This document shows, piece by piece, positions 12,001 to 24,000 of a DNA stretch of 64,000 nt. The stretch is from Bolinopsis microptera (lineage: Eukaryota > Ctenophora > Tentaculata > Lobata > Bolinopsidae): the NCBI RefSeq assembly GCF_026151205.1, contig NC_087072.1, positions 12,746,169 to 12,810,168 on the forward strand, in the 5' to 3' direction. Position 1 is the stretch's first letter; every line of letters starts with the position of its first letter. The notes under the pieces were generated by a model. The model saw nothing but the letters and a program-made list of their open reading frames with translations, did not search any database and was not told where the DNA came from. Position numbers and translations under genes: made by a program.

Positions 12001-15000
12001 AGAAGGAAAAGGAGCTCGCAGTGTCCTCTGTTAAAGCGGAGAAAGTGCTGGCCGATGTGACTATTCAAGCTGAGGCAGCAGAAGTTGCCAAACAGGAGGT
12101 GCAAAAAAAGAAGGACAAAGCTCAGTCTATATTCGACAGCATCTCAATTGACAAGAAGATTGCGTTGGAAAAACTGGAGAAAGCAAAACCTGCTCTTAAA
12201 GAAGCTGAAGCGGCCCTGCTAACTATAAAACCAGCAGATATAGCGACAGTGAGGAAGTTACCCAAACCACCTCATCTCATTATGAGGATATCAGACTGTG
12301 TGCTGTTGTTGTTGGGCCGCCAAGTGGAACAGGTGGAGATGGACCCGGACAGACCGTGTGTCAAGCCGAGCTGGAGCCACTCTCTCAAGATGTTGAGTGG
12401 CAGCACTTTCCTGCAGTCTCTACAGAACTTTAACAAGGACACCATAAACGACGAGGTGGTGGAGTTGCTGCAGCCCTACTTTGAGATGCCAGACTATTCG
12501 CTTGAAGTTGCCAAAAAGGTTTGATCAGCGAACATTTTGCGTTTTTAATTAAGTTTGTCAATCGTTAAAGAGTTTTTAAACTTAAAAGTTTGCGACAATT
12601 TCGCTGATTAACACCCGTCTCCACGAAATGTTGTCCCCCATAACGATTCGGGTTAAACTCTGTCGATTTCACTCTGATGATTATTTGTCGCGACTAGCTT
12701 AATCAAATTTCAAATCAATATTAAATATTAATCAAGATCATACATATTATGTTGATAAATATAACCACAAATTTGCCTCTCCTAGGTGTGCGGTAACGTG
12801 GCGGGACTCTGTTCATGGACCAAAGCAATGTCCGCATACTACTCCATCAACAAGGAAGTGTTACCACTTAAAGCTAACCTGGCAGTTCAAGAGCGGAGGT
12901 TGGAGGACGCCAACGAGAGTAAGCTCCAGGCTCAGGGACAACTGGACGCTAAGAACGCTGAACTGGACAAGGTTATTACACTGACTATTGTTGTAAGAAA
13001 AGGACGGCCACTTTTATAGAGATTAATTGTTATAAGAAAAGGACTTTTATAGAGATTAATTTATAGAATAACTCTTGAGACGTCTGAGCTCGATACGCTT
13101 TCGGGAGACGACTTCCGGGGAAGTAGTTAGCGACATTAGAGAATATGTCAGTTGTCAAATCTTCTGAAGGATTGGCTTATTTAAGTGCAATATCAATATA
13201 TCAACTTATCCTCGCCACCAGAGTCGCGACACCAAATTGAATGGAGGATTTCTCAATCCTCAGCGTGCGTTGTTACCATTAGATTCATTAAGGTTACCAT
13301 TAGGTTCCATGGTGTGCCACATTCTGGGGAATTATGGGGAAACTCGACGTCAGCGAGCTACGGAATTTAATTATATAATATATAAGATACAAACAAAATT
13401 GAATATGGTCATATTTCGAAATCGCATTCGCTACTGGAATTAATATCAGTATGAACTGCATTCGGACAACATTCTTTACAAGCAGCCAAGTTCAAGCGTC
13501 TTGAATATTTTGACAGCAGTTTGAAAGACTGAAATATAATAGGGTGGTTTCTCTAGTCGCAGAGGTTATCAATAGCCAAATCCCACGATAAGATTTTGTC
13601 CAAAAAATCGTCTTAGATAGTTGTTCACTATTATTAGCTTGATGTTACATTATTGGGCGGCGCTCAGCCTGTCATTCCGCAGAATCTTTATGTTCATGAA
13701 CATTATAGCCTGGGGTCCCCAGGTAAGATGTCTCAATAATCTCAGCTGTTCTTTGAAAAAGTACTTTACTGACCAACTGACTTATCTGCCAACCGAGTTT
13801 ACTATTCAAACAGCTGTCACTGTAAATGAGTCTGGAGAAACTGTACAAATCAGTATGAAGATACTTAGTAGTTAATAGTAGTTAATATGTAGTTGGTTAA
13901 ACTATGCCGGCCCATGATTTTCCGAATCGCTTACCAGTGGAAATCTAGTCAATTCAAATATCTGCTTGCTTGGTACTCATGGTCGATACAATCACAGCCC
14001 AACCGCATTCTTGATCAGACACATGTGCATACGCCATCCTTGGGAGCCGTCAGTTGAGCTTGCTCTCTGACTCGTGGGTTGAAAACATCGTGTACAGTAC
14101 TTCGTGAGTAGTACAGTACTTCACAACGATAATCCGCCTCCCCAATCGCAAAATTAAAAAATAGTAGTTAATATGAATTAAAATACTCACCTAAAGTCGA
14201 AAGAGGGTATAGGGGAGGCGGGAGCGTATGAACTGTAGCTCCACTTTACACTAACCTCGCCACTAACCTCACCACTAACCTCACCACTAACCTCACCACT
14301 AACCTCACCACTAACCCCACCACTAACCTCACCACTAACCTCACCACTAACCTCACCACTAACCTCACCACTAACCTCACCACTAACCTCACCACTAACC
14401 TCACCACTAACCTCACCACTAACCTCACCACTAACCTCACCACTAACCCTACCACTAACCTCACCACTAACCTCACCACTAACCTCACCACTAACCCTAC
14501 CACTAACCTCACCACTAACCCCACCACTAACCTCACCACTAACCTCACCACTAACCTCACCACTAACCCCACCACTAACTTCACCACTAACCTCACCACT
14601 AACCTCACCACTAACCTCACCACTAACCTCACCACTAACCCTACCACTAACCTCACCACTAACATCACCAGTCACCACTAACCTCACCACTAACCTCACC
14701 ACTAACCTCACCACTAACCTCACCATTAACCTCACCACTAAACTCATCACTAACCTCACCAATAACCTCATGTTCAGGTAAGGAAACTGTACGATGACGC
14801 TATGAGGGAAAAGAAGGATCTTGAGAACGATGCTGATACTTGCAAGAGGAGGATGGTAGCAGCTAAAACTCTGATAGATGGACTGAGGGGAGAGAAGATC
14901 AGGTGGACTGAGCAGAGTAAGGAGTTCAAGGCTCAGATAGAGAGGTGAGTTGCTAATAATTTCATTGATAGATAATATGAGGGGTGGTATCTTTGTAAAA

Positions 15001-18000
15001 ATTACAAAAAATTTAAAATATTGGGTTTTCATCGCGGTGGGCTGGTATGTCTCAATTATACGCTATTTTATTAATATTTTTTAATATGAGTTTGGCAGAT
15101 TGGCTTGATATGATGAATAACCACTTCCTAACTTTAAACTTATCGTCGAAATTTAATAAATACTTCCGAGATTTAATTTTAAACGCTGATAGTTAGAATA
15201 AACGAAAAATGACCAATATCCCTAAATTGGATTTAAATATTCATCAAATCCTCTGAAAAATTACTTAAAATAAACTGTTTAACTGTCAAACGATATGAAC
15301 TAACTGAGCAAGATTTTTAATATTCGTTTGAAATATCAAATCAGAAACTGCCATCACGATTGTTCCACCGCGCATATAGGCATGTATTGCCATGTTAACT
15401 CGACAACTCCAATTCATATTAATCACGTCCGAATTCAAGTATGATTAAAAGGAGCACAAGCTCAAAGATGATGATATGTAATATGTATTTATATTAAAAG
15501 TCTGTTAAAATTTCGGGCTAAAAAGTTCATTTGATAGACACGAATCTCTATATGATCTCCATCTCATCAGATTTGGGTCTAATTCAAGTACCAATATGAC
15601 TACCAAATTGGCAAATTGCCAAGATCGACCAATTCCAGTACACGTTTATGATCCATTTCAATTTACTAAAAGCTTATTCGTAGCGTGATATTGTATTGCT
15701 AGAGATGCATTGAGTAAAATATAGAAAGCGACAGCCGTCCATATCAGAATTGACAAATCAAAATGAGAGTTTTCTACAGATGAATCTCGCCTGAATTTAA
15801 GTATGATTGATAAAAGCCCCAAAGCTCAACGCCCAACAAGATTATGTATCTGAACTGATCGATTTATGTTTAAGTGCTGATGTCATTTGATATTTAATTA
15901 TATCACGATTCTCAGTACATTCGCGATTTCATCAAATTTCGACCAGTTCAATCAATCATCTGAAGCGAATGGACATTTTGTCAAGTTCGATCTATTTTCA
16001 GTATAAGTTTTGCTCTATTTCTATTTTAAAAAGCATATTCGTGATATCAAAGTGGAGTTGCTAAGTTGGCATGGTAATATCTGATGTTTTCTGACAAATA
16101 TGCTTAAGGACCAAATTTATTTTGTTGCGTCAAGAATTGTCCATGAAAACATCAGAAACCATTAGAATCGACCGCGTGCCGGCTACCAGAAACCTCCTTT
16201 TTGAACCACCTAAAATGCCAAAATTTATCAGAAACTTAAGCACTTTTGTCGGCAGATATGTGCGGTAGAACAATCTTAATGGCGGTTTCTTATTTGATAT
16301 TCTAATTTCTATTATTATACTACAAAATAAATTTAGAAACAGGTCATATCACTGCCATTGACTGATAAATTTAAATATATGGAGTTCGATGAGTTTGCGG
16401 TTTTTAAGCTGACTGAATTTGCGACTGTTAATGTTAAGTTCAACTCTAAATAGTGTAACTTCCTCAATACAGGGCCCCCAATACATTAAATACTTCCTTC
16501 ATTTTAAATGAGTTGTTCCTCTGAACACTCAACACTAGGTTGTCATGCCAACTAATACTCCTCCACTCACTAGGTTGCCATGCCATTTGCCAACTAATAC
16601 TCCTCCACTCACTAGGTTGTCATGCCAACTAATACTCCTCCACTCACTAGGTTGTCAAGCCAACTAATACTCCTCCACTCACTAGGTTGTCATGCCAACT
16701 AATACTCCTCCACTCACTAGGTTGTCATGCCAACTAATACTCCTCCACTCACTAGGTTGTCATGCCAACTAATACTCCTCCACTCACTAGGTTGTCATGC
16801 CAACTAATACTCCTCCACTCACTAGGTTGTCATGCCAACTAATACTCCTCCACTCACTAGGTTGTCATGCCAACTAATACTCCTCCACTCACTAGGTTGT
16901 CATGCCAACTAATACTCCTCCACTCACTAGGTTGTCATGCCAACTAATACTCCTCCACTCACTAGGTTGTCATGCCAACTAATACTCCTCCACTCACTAG
17001 GTTGTCATTCAACTAATACTCCTCCACTCACTAGGTTGTCATGCCAACTAATACTCCTCCACTCACTAGGTTGTCATGCCAACTAATACTCCTCCACTCA
17101 CTAGGTTGTCATGCCAACTAATACTCCTCCACTCACTAGGTTGTCATGCCAACCAATACTCCTCCACTCACTAGGTTGTCATGCCAACTATTACTCCTCC
17201 ACTCACTAGGTTGTCATGCCAACTAATACTCCTCCACTCACTAGGTTGTCATGCCAACTAATACTCCTCCACTCACTAGGTTGGCAGGAGACGTGTTGAT
17301 GGCGACTGGTTTTCTGTCCTACTGCGGACCCTTTAACCAGGAGTACAGACAGTTGTTACTGCGCAACTGGCAGGGAGAGAATAAAAGCAGGAGTATCCCA
17401 TACACTCACAACTTGGACCTCATCAGCATGTTGGCTGAGAAAACCACTGTGAGTCAGAGTACTTTTATTGACTAGATTAAGACGTGTACTTAAGTACGTG
17501 TTCTATAATTGTGGACACAGCTATGTATTAAGTTGGTAATCTTGTAGCAATGGTGTCTCAATTGAACTGCTGTTTAGTTTTATTTTCAACATACTCTAAT
17601 AAATGTATTTGCAGATATCGGAGTGGAATCTACAAGGGTTGCCTAGTGATGAGCTGAGTATCCAGAACGGTATCATCTGCACCAAGGCCACCAGATATCC
17701 CCTCATTATTGATCCCCAGGTACGCATGAGTTTGGAATTATCTCACTTTCTATAAATAGTTCACTACCAAATAGTTCACCATCAATATTCGAAATTATCC
17801 CCATATAAGGCACTTATTTGTATAACCAGATGACGAAGGCAAAGCACTGGTGGTCAAAGCAATGGTTATAATTATTAATCGAACCGAGTTAGCTCTAAAC
17901 TGTCAACTCAAATAGTGTTACTTCCTCAAATATATGCTCTGTCAGTTTAAACAACTATAATGTGTCACTATATAAGATACTGGGAGAACGTTGGCCTTAC

Positions 18001-21000
18001 CATTTATCGTTTTAATATGAAGTGTCTGAAAGTTGTCTCGGGATTTGATCTCGGCCAGCCTGTCGCATCACAGAAAATCAAATGCGTGACACAAAATTTT
18101 ACTCGATAAACATTTGGGAGTTGAACTGAGAGATTGTTGACAATATTAAGATGTACGGAACTTTTACAGACAGAGTTAAACGGTACGTAACCAAGGTAAC
18201 AAGGTACGTAACCAAGGTAACACGGCTTAAGTTTAGGAGTTATAGCTAAAATCTAAACTTTCAGGGACAAGGAAAGATCTGGATCAAGAACAGAGAAAAT
18301 ACCATACTTACGGTAATTATTAACTAATTAAGTAATTATTAACTTCCTCCCTTTATAGTTTATATCTAGTTTCAGTTCGAGGATCGCAATATCATTCCGA
18401 TAAAGTAACAGTGTATATTATAATGAATGTAAAGGTATCGAGATGAAACGGTTCATTTAATAATAAAATAACATTGTCATCACTCACATCGGCCACACCA
18501 ATGATGTGGTAAATTCCACTGAGTGGTTCAAACTTCAAATAGTTTCATGGTAAAAGTATCTGTAAACATTACTCTAAATTCGAGTCTCCTGCAACCTCTT
18601 CCGTGTTCTCCTTTATCGCTTATATTTGAATTGTAATGATAAACAACATATTTGTTCATTATTTTCAATTTTGTACCAAACGAGTTGAATTAACCATTTT
18701 AGAGCGAGGGAAAGGAGGCAAAAGATTTCTCCGTAAGTCATTCGCCGGTCTTTGATAAGCTTGAATGAACACTCTTCCATTGCTTTAACGAAATGCTAAA
18801 GACTAAAAATCTTTATCGAGTCGTGAAGTCACAATATGATTTGAGATTCATGAATTCGTTCATCGAAAAATCAGTGATTGATTCATATCTGTGGAAAATT
18901 AGCTGATCGATTTTGAAGAGATGATGAATGAAAACTTGCTTGCTTTAGTGATTCACTGTTGGCTGCTAATTGGCCGCTAATTGGCTGCTAATCTCGTTTG
19001 AATATCAGATAATACTTTCCGCATGCCATATCAGTGATTTATTATCAGCATTATATCAGCTGATAGAGAATGAAAACAACGCTGTAATCTCAATATTGTT
19101 ATCTAAAACTCAGATTATAATGTATGGATTTCCTATCACTGGGATAACATTCAAGTCATTGATTTCATAGAATGAAAACTCACCTGCATCGTTGTTACTT
19201 ACTGCTTATACTGTTTTTATACGAATACTGGAGATTTATTTAGTCAGACCACCGTTTTTGTTAAATTGTTCTGCATTCAGCTCATTTAGTTACCTTAACT
19301 ATTAAAGCAACCCTTAAATGAAATATATGTTGAATGATGCTCGTAATCGAAAGCTTGTTGCTGTTGAACCTTTAAACGTCACATATTTTGTAGCTGTGTA
19401 CGTAATAGTTAATACGTAATTAGTCACCATATTATAACTAACAGGTGACATCGCTCAACCACAAGTTCTTTAGAACGCATCTGGAGGACTGTTTGTCGCA
19501 AGGGCGTCCTCTCATGATCGAGGATATAGGTTAGTTCAACGCTTTAACAGTAAAACATTTTATTAAGGTAGCAAACTATCGTTACCGCACACAATCAATT
19601 CCAAAACTTTCCTGCGTCACAATCGCCAACTGTTAAAGTTAATTAAAATGATCTGGTTTTTGTTCCCGACTACAAGGGGTGTATACTGTCTAAGTGGTGT
19701 GATATTGACCCGATTTACCGCGGAGTTTGGGGAAAGGAAACACCCGCGGTAAATCGGGGTTTTGTTTGTTTACATTATAATGCATGTTAAGCCCTATTTG
19801 GGGAAAGGAGATGGCCGCGAATAAATCGGGGTTTGTGGTAAATCGAGGCCGGTAATCGGAGATTTACTTCATAATGACAATGTATAATGTATACAATGTA
19901 TAATGTATACAATTTATACCTGTATAATGACAATTTGAATCTACTGTTGTTCTTTCACAGGTGAGGAATTGGACCCAATTCTTGACAATGTTCTGGAGAA
20001 AAATTTCATTAAGAGCGGCAAATCATTAAAGGTAATCCCAAATTATAGATGTTTTATTGGACAAGTCTCAAATATGAATGATTTTGATCGTAAAGAGAGG
20101 AATCCATATATCTTTTATTTCCTTGGATCTTTAAATCATTTGTCAGAAAAAAAGTTAAGAGCAGATTTGAGGTTTCTTTGATAAATTGATAAAAACAGCA
20201 AAATTATGACAACCCCTCTTTGTGTAGGTTAAAGTGGGTGACAAGGAACTTGATGTGATGAAAGGGTTCCGGATCTACATCACTACAAAACTAGCTAACC
20301 CATCCTACACTCCGGAAATATCCGCTAGAACCAGTATCATCGACTTTACAGTAACGATAAAGGGGCTGGAGGACCAGCTGTTGGGTATTGTTATTCTCAA
20401 GGAGAAGGGAGAGTTGGAGAAAGAGAGGACTAACTTGATAGAGGTTTCAAGATTGTAATATGTTTAATGAAATTTTCAATAAGCCCTGTCAGCTGTTACG
20501 CATTTTGGGTGTTTAATTAAGCCAGTCTTGTGGCCGGTTTACTTCCACAGTATCACTTGCTAGACTAATAAGATACACTCCGTATTTTATAAAGATGGTT
20601 AATTTTGGCGAAGGCTTCGGCATCTTCAATTTTGACCATTTTGAAGGCTTCACCGTCTTTAATTCATCGCAAACCGTCTCAAAATTTTTTGGTAGAAGTA
20701 AGGTCAGTGTGTGAAATATGCTTTATTACATACGATCTATTGTGGCGTCTTTATCTTTTCAATTGTGAAGCCTTGCCATCTTTAATTTTTTTTCATTTGA
20801 GGCTTCGTCTTAATAAAGAGCATCTTTACAAAACATACGGAGTGTACAACAAATAGCCTGACAATCAATAAAACTCCCTCTTCCTCTGCCAGGATGTGAC
20901 AGCTAATAAACGCAAGATGGATGAGCTGGAAGAGAACCTGCTGTTCAAACTAACCAGCATCCAGGGTCCTTTAGTTGATGACGAGTCTCTTATTGAAGTG

Positions 21001-24000
21001 CTCGGTGTCACTAAGATTACATCTGAAGAGGTATTTTCCTTACAGTTTTGACATATTTTAAATATTTAGAACAGGTGATTGCACACTACCCTCGAGTAAG
21101 GTATGCTAACCCTACTCCCCACTCAAGGTATGCTAACAATGTATCTCTTTAGGTAAAGCACAAGCTAGTAACAGCGGCGGAGACGGAAGTGAAGATAAAC
21201 ACAGCCCGAGAAGAGTTCAGACCAGTAGCAACCCGAGGTAGCATCCTCTACTTCCTTATAGTGGAGATGAGCTATGTTAACTCAATGTACCAGACAAGTA
21301 TCAGACAGTTCCTGGCCCTCTTTGATGATAGTATGGAGAAGTGAGTCATTTAAGCGTTTAAATTACACTGCTCCTCAGTCCTCACCTGCGAATAGGAATG
21401 ACGCTATTTATTGTAATGACAAAATGATTATTTTGACAGTTGTTTAAAGGTATTTGGTGAATGCGACAGAATCTCGATTCTCGCTGTTATAGCGCTAAAT
21501 AAACAAGTAACCCAGAAATCATGGTAGCATCGAACGAGTTACTTTGTATTTCTAGAATTCCAGTTTTATAAAAGTTATTTTTGAGCAAGCGGTAAATCCT
21601 TAACTACTTCAGGTCGGACAAATCTCCCATCACGAGTAAGCGGATATCTAACATCATAGACTACCTGACCTATGAAGTGTGGAAATACCAAGTAAGAGGG
21701 CTGTATGAGGAGCACAAGTTCCTGTACACTTTGCTCCTAACCCTCAAGATCTGCCTTCAATCCAACAGAATCAAACCGAACGAGTTCATGACCTTTATCA
21801 AAGGTAAGCGAATCCTGCTTTTTACCCCTTGTCTTACTATAATATATACCGAGACGATAGATATCTGTTGCCATTTTACTGACACCACGACAATCGACAT
21901 CAACTACTTTAACACGACTTCCCGCGAGATATACTATCGAATGCACACTCTCAGACCAAATTGAATATATTGTACGATATTGTTTTTTCACAGGCGGTGC
22001 AGCACTAGACTTAAAAGCCGTGGCACCAAAACCAAAAAACAACTGGATATCCGATATGACTTGGCTAAACCTGGTCGAGCTGTCAAAGATTCCTCAATTC
22101 TCTGAAATCCTAACCCAAGTCTCGTGAGTATATCTTAACTTAATAAACTTCCTAGCTGTTTTAATTCCGTTACTAAGTTTTACAAGTGCCATAGTTTTAC
22201 AGTTTCATCTCACTTTAATTAAAGTACAAAGTCTGAGATCCTTTAACTCTGATACGAAAACCACCAATCCTCAGACGAAACGAGAAAGCATGGAGGCAGT
22301 GGTATGACAGCGATGCTCCGGAAGAGGGCAACATTCCTGACGGTTACCAGAACTCACTTGATATCTTCAAGAGAACACTGCTGGTTAGATCCTGGTGTCC
22401 CGACAGGACTTTAGCTCAGGCTAGGAGGTTCGTTGTGGACGCTCTAGGTCAGAGGTTTGCTGATGGAGTTATCCTTGATTTCTACATGATGTGGGAAGAG
22501 AGCGATAACATGACTCCTCTAATCTGCTTCTTGAGCATGGGATCCGATCCTACTGCTCAGATTGACACCTTAGCTAAGAAACTGAAGGTGGATTGTAAAC
22601 CTGTGTCTATGGGACAAGGTCAGGAGATCCACGCTAGACGCCTCCTCACCAACTCGATGAGTCAGGGAGGATGGGTCCTGCTGCAAAACTGTCATCTGGG
22701 ACTCAACTTCATGGACGAACTACTTCAGACGATCACAGAGCCGGCAGGTCCAGTACACGAGACCTTCAGACTGTGGATGACAACAGAAGGACACCCTCAC
22801 TTCCCTATAAATCTCCTTCAGATTGGTCTGAAATACACCAACGAACCACCTCAAGGGGTTAAAGCTGGAGTTAAGAGAACGTACAACGGAGTGACCCAAG
22901 ATCAGCTTGACATAACCAACATGCCCCAGTGGAAGCCCATGCTCTACACTGTAGCAATCCTCCACACAGTCGTTCAGGAGAGAAGGAAGTTTGGACCACT
23001 CGGCTGGAATATCCCATACGAGTTTAACCAGGCTGATCTGACAGCTTCTATCCAGTTTTTACAGAACCATCTAGATGACATGGATCCTAGACACGGTGTG
23101 AACTGGAGCACGGTGCAGTACATGATAGGGGAGGTTCAGTACGGAGGCAGGGTTACTGATGACATGGACAAGAGGCTCCTCAAAACCTTCTGTAAAGTCT
23201 GGTTCAGGGAGGAGATGTTTCTTCCGGGTTTCCAGTTTTTCACACCAGTTGGGAACAACTGCGATGCTGGCAAGCCTTATACCATCCCACAATGTAAAAC
23301 TGTTCAGCAGTACCTGGACTTCATTGAGAAGCTCCCTCCAGTAGACTCCCCAGAAGTGTTTGGGATGCATCCGAACGCGAACATCACCTACCAGAGTAAA
23401 ACAGCTAGAGATATCCTGGACACTGTCCTGAATATCCAGCCAAAAGAGAGCAGTGGGGGACTGGGGGAGACGAGGGAAGCTGCCGTCTCCAGAATGGCTG
23501 ACGACATGTTGTCAAAGCTACCTGACGACTACATCGCTCATCAGGTCAAAGATAGGATTAACGAGATGGGGGCTCTTTCTTCGATGAACATTTTCCTGAA
23601 GCAAGAGATAGACAGGATGCAGCGAGTGATAACATGTGTTAGGAGCACCCTGACAGATCTCAAGTTGGCGATCGAGGGAACCATAATAATGAGCGAGAAG
23701 TTGAGGGAAGCACTCGATAATATCTACGACGCCAAAGTGCCGCCCTTCTGGACCCGGATCTCCTGGGACAGCAGCACTATTGGCTTCTGGTTCACTGAAC
23801 TGATAGAGAGAAACTCCCAGTTTCACACTTGGTGCTTTAATGGAAGACCTCACGTCTTCTGGATGACTGGATTCTTCAACCCTCAGGTAATTCATAAAAT
23901 TTCCTCACTGATTTTGTTTATAACAATCTATTATAATCAAATCTAATTTTGATTCGTCTTGTTTTAGATTGGGATAAGTTTATCTCGAATCTGGATTATT

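Noticed and set aside
14187-15032. A 281-codon minus-strand open frame of repeating SGEV and LVVR
   Set aside because: It is the antisense reading of the 12-bp CTAAC array and overlaps dynein exon 16. A 12-bp unit keeps any frame open.
16529-17279. A CRISPR-like look: regular 35-bp repeats
   Set aside because: The units are directly tandem with no variable spacers, the host is an animal, and the array ends at a splice acceptor.
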